Assembly (NCBI RefSeq): GCF_014205135.1
Contig: NZ_JACHMY010000001.1
Coordinates: forward strand, 1,736,001-1,800,000
Origin: Kribbella italica
Lineage (GTDB): Bacteria; Actinomycetota; Actinomycetes; Propionibacteriales; Kribbellaceae
Direction of reading: 5' to 3'
Length of the DNA stretch: 64,000 nucleotides
Numbering within the stretch: position 1 is the stretch's first letter; every line of letters starts with the position of its first letter. The position numbers and the translations under genes were made by a program. Under the pieces are notes generated by a model. The model ran no database searches, was not told where the DNA came from, and saw only the letters and a list, made by a program, of their open reading frames with translations. Shown one piece after another: positions 23,480 through 32,527 of the stretch.

Positions 23480-26400
23480 CCGATTCCTCCCGATGATAGG
23501 ACGATCTGTGTATATCTCGTCTGAGGCCGACCTCAACCACCAGGGTCATATCGAGCTCGGCCAAGACTTCTATCAGAAACTGTGAGCTAACCGTCAGTCT
23601 CTGGCCACTCGTCCCGCTGCGGTACTCCCGACTCGTCTGCTCAGTGTCATCCCAAACGTGGCTGCGGAACACCTCTCTCGTCCCGTTTGACCACAGTCGT
23701 AGATCTTCGTCTGGTACGAGGCCGAATCGGTCGACGACCGCGGCCCCAGGGCGCGACGGCGGGAACACGACGTTCCTACCGTACTCGTCGTCTCGGTCGA
23801 TCGATTCATAGTAGTGCGACGCGTCTATCCATGGAAAAAGTTGAAACAATGACCCACCCGTAGGCATGCGCGAGGATCTACTATTGTGATCAGTAGTCGG
23901 GAGCCCCCCAGAACTTCCTAAAATGTTCGTCTGAAGCGCAATTAGATACGCGCGAGCCGTCGCATTAGGAATTAAAGCACTCGAAATACTGACGTCTTCA
24001 GACATTTCTTTGAATACAACGTCGTAGGTCGCATCCACCACAATCCAGTCCGTGTCGTGCCCGACAACGCTCTCGAATGCTGCTGGTGTCAATGACCATC
24101 GCCACGCGTCAATCGAGCTGCCGACGATCCGCAACTCGGGGGCAGGTGCAGGAGGTGCGTCTCTACGGTCGGACAACCAGCGGCCATCACGTCGTTTCGG
24201 CATGAAATCGTTCAGCCACGAGGAGTACTCGTCAAGCTGAGATTCAGGTTCCTTGAGTACTTTCAGCCGCTGAGCGAAGTCCGCCCCCAGTGTCAGGAGC
24301 GAGTGAACCGCGGAGTAGAACGTGAAGTCGTCCTCCTGTGGCCAGCTGCGATGATCGAAATACGACCCGCTCTGTCTGAAGATTCCTGCATCGCGGCGCG
24401 GATCGTCAGCGTCATCGACATATCCGGTGAGGTCTCTGGCGATCGCAACTGTCTTCGCGGCCACGGACTGCTCGTTCGTGCCGAACGCTCGCCCAAGGCT
24501 CTGGGCCCAGTGGGACTGGAAGTCGAAGAAAAATGGGTAGCCACCGTTGTCCGGGTCTGCGCTCACCTCGCCCTTGAATGGGTCCTTTCGGGTGCGACGC
24601 GCCTCCCAGTCCAACTCCTCCCACTCAGCAATAAGGCGGCGGGAAAGCTTTTCAGCATACTCCGGGGTTCGTTCAGTCGCGCCGCTGTCAGCCAGTATCT
24701 GGAGTGTCTTCTGGGCAAGAATTTGATTGGCAGCGTGAGGAGGGCCGTCGACGACTTCGAAAAGCCACGGAACAGTCGCATTTAGGAGTTCTGCGTTCGG
24801 CTCGGACGCCGCCCTCTCTAGTGCGAATAGAAACCACATCCGCGAATGGAGCTCGTAACTGGAGAACCGGGCGTCATGAAATGGTGCAACATCGTTTGTG
24901 CCGTCGGCGAACCCAGCCAATTGAGTGAGCGTTCCTTGGTCCCCGATCTGCACCAAGAGTAGTACCGCGTGAGCAGCCTGCCACCGGCGAGCAACTGCCA
25001 TATCGCCGAGCGCCGCCCAGACCAGGCCTGCAAGGCACGTGGCCGGGTCCGTCGGAGCAGTTGGGACGTTGGCGTACGGCCCGTCTGAAGCTGTGGCCGG
25101 TGGTGCCAAGTCATCGAAAAGCGCAGCGAGCGCGTCGAACACGAGCTCAGCCTCATGAACTTCAAGTGTGCGAGCGATATGGGACGCCAAGCCGAAGTAT
25201 TCTTCATGATTTAGGGTGTGTGCTCGCTCTCCGAGCTTAAGGAAACCCGCCTCGAGTAGCGTGTTCTTAGACACCCCGGTGGCCTCGGCGAAGGTCGTTA
25301 GCTCCTCCCGGTCGTACCCGCGTGTTGCCGTGTTCGGCGCGAACCGGTCAGCGAACACGTCTGCCAGGTAGCTGATCGACTCGTTTAACCCGGCGTTCGA
25401 AGGCCGCCTTGATGCGTATGTGGCCGCGACGACAAAATCCTGCTCCCGAGCCCCAGTTGAATCAGCCAGTGCACGAACGGACTCAGCCACCTTTGCAGGG
25501 ACCTTGTGCAGGCCGCCGCGGACTATCTCGGCCCGTGCATCGGAATACCAATCGACCTCCTCGAATGCGCCGTTCCAACCTTCCGCGGTGGTGAAATCGA
25601 AACGCGTTGCTACCTGCGCCGGATGCGGCGCCTCGGTATCCAGCCGACTGCGAGAGACGTCGGCGCTGTGGTGCTCCCGCGGGACGTCGCTTTCGGACCG
25701 CAGGTAGCTCGTGAAGCCAGAATAGATCTCGTTCAGTCTCGCCATTTCCTGCAGAGATAGGCGTTCGGTCACGGATTCCCACGGGATAGGTGCTCCCAAT
25801 GCGGAGACAGCGAGCGTACCGACTGCCCCATCCGGGCTCGATGCACTTCTCATGATCGGTCCGAGCAGTCGTTCGAATGACAATGCACGCCGGTCTCGTT
25901 GTCTCGACGCGGCCGCGTAGTAACTCGAAGGGTGCATCGGAAAGAGGACACTGGCGAGTTGGGAAACGTCCGAACGCTCCGATGTGTCGAGGGCCTCGCC
26001 GACCTGGAGGAGCCGGTATGCACGCTCCGGCTGCGCGCCTGTTCCGAGTCGATGGGCGGTGTTCGTCAACGCGTACCAGCGCACATGCACGTCATCGCCG
26101 ACGAGCTTCGCCTCGCCGTCGGCGACGTTGAAGATGGCTCGAGCCTCGGTTTCACTCGTTGCCAAGATTGCGCGTGCCAATTCGACGAGTTCGTCTACGC
26201 GGACGTCGGCGTTGGTACGGTCCTTCTGGCTCGCGGTCAGGGCCCTGTTGACTGCCGCGATCGCGAACTCAGCCAGAGCCGGACTGCGCGCGGAGCACCT
26301 GATCGCAGTCAGTTGGGACCATGTAAGTGATTCTCCTGAGGCTTGGTGCCATGCCGCAAACTGAGCGACAACAGTGGGATCGGGGAGCTGACCCAGGATC

Positions 26401-29400
26401 CGAATTGCGAAGTCAGCGATTCCGTTGACGCGAACGAACGGCGTCTCGTAGTGGTGGGTTGCGATGAAGTCCACAGAAGCGAGCGCACTGAGCGTCTGAC
26501 TCACAGGTTCGACAGGTCCGTCTATCACTGAGTCGACCAGACACGCAGCCCAAGGCAAGAGTCGTGGAATGTTTTCCTTGAACGATCGGGTGTTGCGGTC
26601 ATCGGTTGTTCGGTCCCCTGAGAGGCGCTTGAAGAGCGCCGGGGTAACGACATCTTTGAGTTCGAGAGACTGGCCCGAGAGTCGAGCACTTAGTGCATGG
26701 CCGAGAAGGCAACTCGTGGACGGCAATCCAGACCAGTGCTCGCCGGCGCGATTCCCGAGTGGCTCAAGGTGAATGTCGAGAATCCGGAGCGCTTCGGCGT
26801 CGGTGACTGCACCGATGCGGACGGCGTGCAGCAGCGCCCAGGTCACGCCTCGGAGGTCCCTATCGTAGGCGTAGGGTGCCCGCTGTCTTCTGAACGGAAC
26901 TTGTCGGTCGCGCAGCATATCAATGAGCGCGGCTGTTGCCTCGTTCGACGGAGTGATTCCGTAGTCGAACATTGCTTCGATGACGCCGATTTGCATATGC
27001 TTGTGGAAGCCGGCCAGAACCACTAGCTCGGAGAGTTCCTCGATCCGACCGGCGTCGGCGAGCCGTGAAGCGAGTTTCGCGCTAACCTCGTGTACGAAGC
27101 CGTGGGGTCGCCACCTTGCCAGAAAACGAACACCGGCACCGGGACCTTCTAGATTAGTGATCGTCAGCGCGAGGTCGGCAATCTCTTCGTGCGTGATCAC
27201 CACGCCGAGTTCGCGCCGTGCGCTTTTCTCCAGTCGCAAGACGGCGTGAATTGTGTCGCGTGAGGCGGTATAGCGAGCGCGGCCCAGATCGCGTCGGTCT
27301 ACTAAGCTCGATAGCATCAAAGCTTCTACGTGAAGATTTGAGCCTGGCCAGTTGGCAGTGAGTTCGCGTCCCGAGCACAGCCCATCGACAGTATCCCGGT
27401 CGAGGAACCTGGCTGCGATGTCGGGATTCGAGCGGAACATCTTCATCCGACGTGAGTGTCCCGACGAGAGGGTTCCTGCTCTAACTGCCAAGAGTGCGGC
27501 GTCACTGTTTCGCTTTGCGCGGAGCGCCGCTCCCAGTGCGAACCGAGCGCGGGCTCGCGCAATCTCCTGTGCCTGGAGATCACCGATTTCCACCGGTAGA
27601 CCATCGTCGGAGAGCGCTAGGTCGACCAACTCGCCGATCATACCGGCTTCAAACAGCAACTGAGGCAATACGGTGGCGACGTAGGCTGACTCCGTGGCAT
27701 GCGGAATAACGCGGGCTGCGAAGTCGCGCCTCTGAGCCGAGGTGAGGCTGTAGTTGTTCGTGAACCATGTCTCTGTCGGTTCGTCGCGGAACTGGAGTGA
27801 GTTGTTGTTGAAATGAAGCCCGCGGCCTAGCGCAACTGCGAAGCTGCGAATTGCGTCTTCGCTGACGTCAGTTATTTTGGCGAGATCGGAGAGCGGAATG
27901 GTCGGATGCATCGTGGCGAGTGCTTGACACAGACGCTCCAGTTCGTCCGGGAGCATGTGTCCTTGCGCGGCGACCTTACTGACCTGTTTGGCCAGCAAGT
28001 TGTCGAGCTCTTGCCCTGGTCGGTTGGTTGCGATTTGAAGTGCCGAGATGGCATCAGCTGCTGTCTGAGCGCCTTCCATCGCCATTGCCTGGACTCGCGG
28101 GTTGCCGGTACTCAGGACGTGAAATTGGGCCCCGTGGGACTCAGGTGCCATCGGAAATCGAGTGTGGAGATGTGCCAGTGTTTGTCCTTGGTTGAATCCA
28201 ATTAGTGCGATCTCAGGGACGTCACCCGGCAGTTTCAAAAGCTGCTTTCGCTCAGGTCGACAAAGGGCGACCAGGCGAAAGTTCGTGGGCCACTCGATCT
28301 CGAAAAGGTCGGCTACAAACGGCCTTTCATCGAATCTGGCAGCTGCCATCACGGCATTATCGGCGGCGTCAATGATGATGGTGAGAAATTTGTCGGAGTT
28401 GACTTCGCTCAGGCGCTCACACGCCGTGCGAATCTTGTTTTCGAAGGCCCGAACGTAATCGCCATGATCCGCGACCTGCGATGGTATCAGTGCGGTGCAG
28501 AGCCCCTTGCTTGCGAGCTCGTTTGCAAGCTGGGTCAGCGCAATCTTGTGTTGATGTCGCCGTTGACCGATCTGTCGGTAGTCTCCCGCGGCAAAGCTGT
28601 CAAAGATCAGCACCAATGATTCACTGATAAGCTCGTCTTTCAGCATTCCGGTGAAAATGGACTTTCCTACACCTCCGTGTGCGGTCAGAAGAAGTTTGGG
28701 TTCGGCGCCAGTGCGAAGGCTGGAAGCAACGCTAGCAACGTCGTCCGTTCGGATAACATGTTCGAGGTCCTCGAGCGCTGGCATCGCGGGGAAGAGTTGA
28801 TCCTCGGTGGTGCGTAGCGTTAGGAGCAGATCATGGCGCGTAAGGGTGTTCGACTCTGCCTCGTAGGTTGCCATGCGGGAAACTTGGTTCAGGAGGTCGG
28901 CGAGCTCGGAACCGGTGCCGCCGCCCGGGATGAAACTCTTCAGTTCATCGGCGAGAATGCGCTCAACATCAACAACGCCGGAAGTTCCGTCTTCGACCGT
29001 AAAGTGCTGACAGAACTTTCGTTCTGCGGCCAGGTCCTTTCCGAATCCAAGCGCGCCGCGGAGGTACTGACCTTCCGTTGGGTGTGATAGAGGCTTCCCT
29101 TCGGCCAAGTCAACTAAGGATTGTCGAACCTTACAGTTTAGTTGCCTGTTCGTGACGAAACTGAATCGAACTTCATTCTTTCGGCCGCTAGCTATGGATT
29201 CTCGATAGATGATAGCAAACTTGTCCAATGTCTTGGATAGTTCGGAACTTGTAATGGGTTCATTAATGCGGACAGAGGAGTGCTTCAGCTGATGGTAATA
29301 CACGAGACTGGGCGGGGAGTCTGTACTCGCACCGAAGTATTCAGCAACGTCGATGATCTCTTCGCCGGGTACGTTCTCCTCTGGGCTCGGTCCCTCGATG

Positions 29401-29516
29401 CTGATCGACTGAATGCCAGTGGTCGAGTCGAGAAGCCGCAGTGCGCGCAGCGAGGCCCAGAGGTAGTGAAATCGATCTCCACTACGTGTTGCGCGAACAG
29501 TGTCAGCATCAGTCAC
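23406..29516 (-). CDS. Giant Cap4-like nuclease / STAND NTPase (Avs-like antiviral protein)
   Basis: A 2036-residue protein in three parts. (1) Residues 1-230: a Cap4/DUF4297-like PD-(D/E)xK nuclease, with helix GDRFHYLWASLRALRLLD and likely catalytic residues Glu41, Asp56 and Gln76-x-Lys78 (YYHQLKHSS). (2) About 245-640: a STAND NTPase with Walker A GGVGKS (281-286), Walker B TIIIDAADNA (Asp383/Asp386), the GxP-like GNP at 471-473, then winged-helix-like helices. (3) About 640-2036: long helical-repeat sensor region with a beta-rich C-terminal end (KIYLIGPDGRW). Nuclease plus STAND plus large sensor is the plan of Avs proteins, which sense phage terminase or portal proteins and then cut DNA. 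GTG 29516 has AGGAG 12 bases ahead. GC is far below that of its neighbours. The exact Avs type is unproven. Confidence 0.85.
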   Translation of the reverse strand: MTDADTVRATRSGDRFHYLWASLRALRLLDSTTGIQSISIEGPSPEENVPGEEIIDVAEYFGASTDSPPSLVYYHQLKHSSVRINEPITSSELSKTLDKFAIIYRESIASGRKNEVRFSFVTNRQLNCKVRQSLVDLAEGKPLSHPTEGQYLRGALGFGKDLAAERKFCQHFTVEDGTSGVVDVERILADELKSFIPGGGTGSELADLLNQVSRMATYEAESNTLTRHDLLLTLRTTEDQLFPAMPALEDLEHVIRTDDVASVASSLRTGAEPKLLLTAHGGVGKSIFTGMLKDELISESLVLIFDSFAAGDYRQIGQRRHQHKIALTQLANELASKGLCTALIPSQVADHGDYVRAFENKIRTACERLSEVNSDKFLTIIIDAADNAVMAAARFDERPFVADLFEIEWPTNFRLVALCRPERKQLLKLPGDVPEIALIGFNQGQTLAHLHTRFPMAPESHGAQFHVLSTGNPRVQAMAMEGAQTAADAISALQIATNRPGQELDNLLAKQVSKVAAQGHMLPDELERLCQALATMHPTIPLSDLAKITDVSEDAIRSFAVALGRGLHFNNNSLQFRDEPTETWFTNNYSLTSAQRRDFAARVIPHATESAYVATVLPQLLFEAGMIGELVDLALSDDGLPVEIGDLQAQEIARARARFALGAALRAKRNSDAALLAVRAGTLSSGHSRRMKMFRSNPDIAARFLDRDTVDGLCSGRELTANWPGSNLHVEALMLSSLVDRRDLGRARYTASRDTIHAVLRLEKSARRELGVVITHEEIADLALTITNLEGPGAGVRFLARWRPHGFVHEVSAKLASRLADAGRIEELSELVVLAGFHKHMQIGVIEAMFDYGITPSNEATAALIDMLRDRQVPFRRQRAPYAYDRDLRGVTWALLHAVRIGAVTDAEALRILDIHLEPLGNRAGEHWSGLPSTSCLLGHALSARLSGQSLELKDVVTPALFKRLSGDRTTDDRNTRSFKENIPRLLPWAACLVDSVIDGPVEPVSQTLSALASVDFIATHHYETPFVRVNGIADFAIRILGQLPDPTVVAQFAAWHQASGESLTWSQLTAIRCSARSPALAEFAIAAVNRALTASQKDRTNADVRVDELVELARAILATSETEARAIFNVADGEAKLVGDDVHVRWYALTNTAHRLGTGAQPERAYRLLQVGEALDTSERSDVSQLASVLFPMHPSSYYAAASRQRDRRALSFERLLGPIMRSASSPDGAVGTLAVSALGAPIPWESVTERLSLQEMARLNEIYSGFTSYLRSESDVPREHHSADVSRSRLDTEAPHPAQVATRFDFTTAEGWNGAFEEVDWYSDARAEIVRGGLHKVPAKVAESVRALADSTGAREQDFVVAATYASRRPSNAGLNESISYLADVFADRFAPNTATRGYDREELTTFAEATGVSKNTLLEAGFLKLGERAHTLNHEEYFGLASHIARTLEVHEAELVFDALAALFDDLAPPATASDGPYANVPTAPTDPATCLAGLVWAALGDMAVARRWQAAHAVLLLVQIGDQGTLTQLAGFADGTNDVAPFHDARFSSYELHSRMWFLFALERAASEPNAELLNATVPWLFEVVDGPPHAANQILAQKTLQILADSGATERTPEYAEKLSRRLIAEWEELDWEARRTRKDPFKGEVSADPDNGGYPFFFDFQSHWAQSLGRAFGTNEQSVAAKTVAIARDLTGYVDDADDPRRDAGIFRQSGSYFDHRSWPQEDDFTFYSAVHSLLTLGADFAQRLKVLKEPESQLDEYSSWLNDFMPKRRDGRWLSDRRDAPPAPAPELRIVGSSIDAWRWSLTPAAFESVVGHDTDWIVVDATYDVVFKEMSEDVSISSALIPNATARAYLIALQTNILGSSGGLPTTDHNSRSSRMPTGGSLFQLFPWIDASHYYESIDRDDEYGRNVVFPPSRPGAAVVDRFGLVPDEDLRLWSNGTREVFRSHVWDDTEQTSREYRSGTSGQRLTVSSQFLIEVLAELDMTLVVEVGLRRDIHRSSYHREESDEFDSVERSTKIYLIGPDGRWTEY

Positions 29517-29995
29517 GGGGCGTCCTAACTCCTAGCGGAGACAAGCTTCCTGATATTAGCGGCCCACTGCGGCTGCAAGAAGCGACGATATCTGGCTCGG
29601 CTGGAAGAAGCTGGGCGTTGGGATCTTCAGGGCAGGCCGCAGCTGATGTGACTATCCCGGAGGTCAAGGTTCCGGATGCCAGGAGACCTGCAGCAGTCTG
29701 AGACGACGGCATGGGTGCGCCGCTTGGACCTCGTCGGGGCATCCGCCGCCGACTGAGAGCTACCCGACCGGCCGGGCGGCGAGCTCGGGGCACCCAACTG
29801 GTCACGTCGTTAGCATCTTGCCTATCCAATCGCCCAGAGGCACGCGACAGACTCGCCGAAGTGAGGACCAGCACAGCTGAGTCAGGGTGCGATGAGGTGC
29901 GACCGAGAGCGAGAGATGTATGAATCTGGGCGATAGATCCGCAGGTGGGCGGCGGTACTCGGAACTCGGTACTCGGCAGCGAGAGACGCGCACGC

Positions 29996-30168
29996 CGGCG
30001 GTAGCCGAGCGCCCCGGCGTCAGCCGGTACGGCGGGCGTTAGGCCCGCGAGTCAGCGGTAGCCGACAAACTCCGGCGCTAGCCGGTACCCCGCGGCGCCA
30101 GCCGCGCACTCCGGCGCCAGCCGGAAACCGCCGGCGATAAGCCGGCAACCCCGCCGGCGCTAAGCCGG
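29996..30168. repeat. Array of nine short stem-loops
   Basis: Successive small hairpins of the pattern CCGGC-GNNA-GCCGG lie at 29996, 30014, 30032, about 30053, 30072, 30091, 30111, 30130 and 30154. Stems are 3-6 bp, loops are 3-5 nt and mostly start with G and end with A, and the period is about 18-24 bp. Stem sequence varies with compensating changes (CGCGGC/GCCGCG, GCGGGC/GCCCGC) while the geometry is kept, which suggests selection on structure. Confidence 0.75.
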
Positions 30169-30194
30169 AGGGTGGGCGGGAGTCGGGCGTAGCT

Positions 30195-30227
30195 GATGTC
30201 CGGAGGAGCGTAGCGACGGAGGACATC
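30195..30227. repeat. Inverted repeat GATGTCC...GGACATC
   Basis: 7-bp arms enclose a GGAGGAGCGTAGCGACGGAG core. The core is of the GCGNAGCGA type commonly scattered between actinobacterial genes. It ends just before the 3' end of the DUF5703 gene and may act as its terminator. Confidence 0.5.
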
Positions 30228-30254
30228 TGCGGAGCACGCGTGGGATGAAAGATC

Positions 30255-30440
30255 TCAGAGCGTCCGCATGACCTTGATGATTCGGCGGCGGAGCCAGACT
30301 CTTCGGCGGCCGTCGGGGTAGCGGCGGAGTCGGGCGAGTTCCCAGCCGCCGTACTCGGCGTGTTCGGTGAGCAGGCGGCGGACCGCGCCGCGGGTTTCTG
30401 TTCGGGACAACTCGAACTGCTGCAGTTCGTACTCGGCCAT
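30255..30440 (-). CDS. DUF5703 family small basic protein
   Basis: A 61-residue protein matching DUF5703: MAEYELQQFEL, RRLLTEHAEYGGWELARLRRYPDGRRRVWLRRR. Very basic C-terminus. ATG 30440 follows GGAGGTGCG, so the frame extension to 30479 is not used. It lies 28 bp after the aldo/keto reductase stop on the same strand. Function unknown. Confidence 0.8.
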   Translation of the reverse strand: MAEYELQQFELSRTETRGAVRRLLTEHAEYGGWELARLRRYPDGRRRVWLRRRIIKVMRTL

Positions 30441-30468
30441 CCGCACCTCCGTCACTTCAGGCGTTACC

Positions 30469-31410
30469 TCACGAGACATCCTCCAGCGCGGCCGCGATGG
30501 CCGGCGGAAGGGTGAGCTCCTCCGTTCCCAGCACCGACTTCAACTGCATCGCCGTCCGGGCGCCGACGATCGCCGCCGTCACGCCCGGGCGGTCCCGGAC
30601 CCAGGTCAGTGCGACCTCCAGCGGGCTCCAGCCGAGCCCGTCGGCGGCCCGGGCCACCGCTTCCACGATGCCCGAACCGCGGCCGTCCAGGTAGGGGTCG
30701 ACGAATCTGGACAGATGCTGAGACGCTGCCCGGGAGTCCGCCGGGATGCCGGTCCGGTACTTCCCAGTCAACACGCCCCGCCCAAGCGGCGACCATGCCA
30801 GTACGCCGATGCCGAGGCCACCGGCCGCCCGGATCGCGTCCGCTTCGGCGTCGCGGGCGAGCAGCGAGTACTCGACCTGGTTCGAGACCGGTACGGCGCG
30901 GCCGGGCCAGGCCTGCTGCCAGGTGACGGCGCGGGCCGACTTCCAGCCGACGTAGTTCGACACCCCGACGTACCGGACCTTGCCCGAGTTGACCGCGTGG
31001 TCGAGCGCCGACAGCGTCTCCTCCAGCGGGACGTCGTCGGACCAGGTGTGGAGCTGCCACAGGTCGATGTGGTCGACGCCGAGCCGCCGCAGCGAGCCCT
31101 CCAGGTCGCGGAGCAGCGCGCCGCGCGAGGTGTCGGTGATCCGTTCGCCCCGCCGTACGCTGAAGCCGGCCTTGGTCGCGATCACCAGGTCGTCGCGGTC
31201 CACGACGTCGCCCAGCAGGGTGCCGATCAGGCGCTCGCTGTCACCGTCCCCGTACGCCGCCGCGGTGTCGATCAGGGTCCCGCCCGCCGCCACGAAGGCG
31301 GCGAGCTGTTCACGGGCCTCGTGCTCGTCGGTGTCCCGGCCCCAGGACATCGTGCCCAGACCGAGCCGGCTCACCGCCAGACCACTGTGACCGAGATAGC
31401 GCTGCTGCAT
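30469..31410 (-). CDS. Aldo/keto reductase
   Basis: A 313-residue (beta/alpha)8 NADPH-dependent reductase. The tetrad is visible: Asp in IDTAAAYGDGDSE, its Tyr, Lys in VIATKAGF, and His in DLWQLHTWS. The C-terminal NADP-binding loop reads AAIVGARTAMQLKSVL. It reduces aldehydes or ketones to alcohols; the specific substrate is unknown. It starts 51 bp from the divergent F420 oxidoreductase gene. Confidence 0.92.
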   Translation of the reverse strand: MQQRYLGHSGLAVSRLGLGTMSWGRDTDEHEAREQLAAFVAAGGTLIDTAAAYGDGDSERLIGTLLGDVVDRDDLVIATKAGFSVRRGERITDTSRGALLRDLEGSLRRLGVDHIDLWQLHTWSDDVPLEETLSALDHAVNSGKVRYVGVSNYVGWKSARAVTWQQAWPGRAVPVSNQVEYSLLARDAEADAIRAAGGLGIGVLAWSPLGRGVLTGKYRTGIPADSRAASQHLSRFVDPYLDGRGSGIVEAVARAADGLGWSPLEVALTWVRDRPGVTAAIVGARTAMQLKSVLGTEELTLPPAIAAALEDVS

Positions 31411-31461
31411 ACACCGAGCCTATTGCGGACGACGGGGAACGGCTCGTTAGGCTCGCCTGTC

Positions 31462-32520
31462 ATGCGACTCGGACTCAACATCGGCTTCGTCCTCGGTGGC
31501 GACGATCACCTCGACCATCTCCGGCTGGTGAAGGAGGCCGAAGCGCTCGGGTTCTCGGTCACCTGGGCCGCGGAGGCGTACGGCTCGGACGCCGTCACAC
31601 TGCTGACCTGGATCGCCGCGCAGACCTCGACCATCGACATCGGCGCCGGCGTGCTGCAGATCCCGGCCCGGACTCCGGCGATGACCGCGATGACCGCGGC
31701 GACCCTGGACCGGCTGTCCGGCGGCCGGTTCCGGCTCGGGCTCGGCGTGTCGGGCCCGCAGGTGTCCGAGGGCTGGCACGGCGTCCGGTTCGGCAAGCCG
31801 CTGGAGCGGACCCGCGAGTACGTCGCGATCGTGAACGCCGCGATGCGCCGCGAGACGGTCGCGTACGACGGCAAGCACTTCACGCTGCCGCTGCCGGACG
31901 GCCCGGGCAAGGCGCTGAAGCTGTCCACCCGGCCGCTGCGTGACCACGTCCCGGTGTACCTTGCGGCGGTCGGGCCGAAGAACCTCGAACTGGCCGGCGA
32001 GATCGCCGACGGCTGGCTCGGCATCCTGAACGACCCCGCTTATCTGGGAGAACAGTTGAACCACATCCGGACGGGCCGCGCGACGCGCGAGCCCGGCCTC
32101 GGCCTGGACGACTTCGACGTGGTGGCGACCGTGCCGGTGATGGTCGGTGACGACCTGCAGGCCGCCGCCGACCCGATCCGTGGCTACACCGCCCTGTACG
32201 TCGGTGGCATGGGCAGCCGGGAGAAGAACTTCTACAACCAGCTCGCGGTCCGGATGGGCTACGCGGACGCGGCCAAGGAGGTCCAGGACCTCTACCTGGC
32301 CAAGAAGCACCGCGAGGCGATGGCCGCCGTACCGTTCGGGTTCATCGACTCGATCTCGCTGCTCGGCGACAAGGCGCGGATGGCCGACAAGCTCACCGCG
32401 TACGGCGAGGCCGGCGCAACAACGCTCACGCTGACCCCGTTCGCGTCCACCGTGGACGAGCGGATCGCCGCGCTGCGCACGGTGTCGGAGGCCCTCGAGC
32501 TCGCCGGGATCGGTGACTGA
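31462..32520 (+). CDS. LLM-class F420-dependent oxidoreductase (Rv3520c-like)
   Basis: A 352-residue luciferase-like TIM barrel: MRLGLNIGFVLGGDDHLDHLRLVKEAEALGFSV at the start, then GAGVLQIPARTPAMTAM and FRLGLGVSGPQVSEGWHG. It resembles the mycobacterial Rv3520c subgroup that uses coenzyme F420. The substrate is not predictable. ATG 31462. The uppP gene follows within 8 bp, so the two may share an mRNA. Confidence 0.88.
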   Translation: MRLGLNIGFVLGGDDHLDHLRLVKEAEALGFSVTWAAEAYGSDAVTLLTWIAAQTSTIDIGAGVLQIPARTPAMTAMTAATLDRLSGGRFRLGLGVSGPQVSEGWHGVRFGKPLERTREYVAIVNAAMRRETVAYDGKHFTLPLPDGPGKALKLSTRPLRDHVPVYLAAVGPKNLELAGEIADGWLGILNDPAYLGEQLNHIRTGRATREPGLGLDDFDVVATVPVMVGDDLQAAADPIRGYTALYVGGMGSREKNFYNQLAVRMGYADAAKEVQDLYLAKKHREAMAAVPFGFIDSISLLGDKARMADKLTAYGEAGATTLTLTPFASTVDERIAALRTVSEALELAGIGD

Positions 32521-32527
32521 CCTCCCC

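Larger units (their letters stand above)
29517..30254. other. Intergenic region upstream of the Avs-like gene
   Basis: About 740 bp with no credible gene on either strand. The first 400 bp are mixed composition and should hold the promoter of the Avs-like gene; no clear -35/-10 pair stands out. The remainder holds the stem-loop array (29996-30168) and a separate inverted repeat (30195-30227). Confidence 0.6.

Noticed and set aside
19731..29712. The 14-mer TGAGACGACGGCAT occurs at 19731-19744 and 29699-29712, bracketing the accessory region like attachment sites.
   Set aside because: Several exact 14-mer pairs are expected by chance in 64 kb of biased composition; flanking bases do not match, and there is no integrase or tRNA gene nearby.
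29509..29874. A 121-residue minus-strand frame just upstream of the Avs-like gene, as a third component.
   Set aside because: Low-complexity Ser/Pro/Arg content, no ribosome site, and it overlaps the Avs-like gene's own SD region.
29996..30168. Possible CRISPR array.
   Set aside because: Units are self-complementary, only 14-17 bp and degenerate, without unique 30-bp spacers, and no cas genes are in the window.
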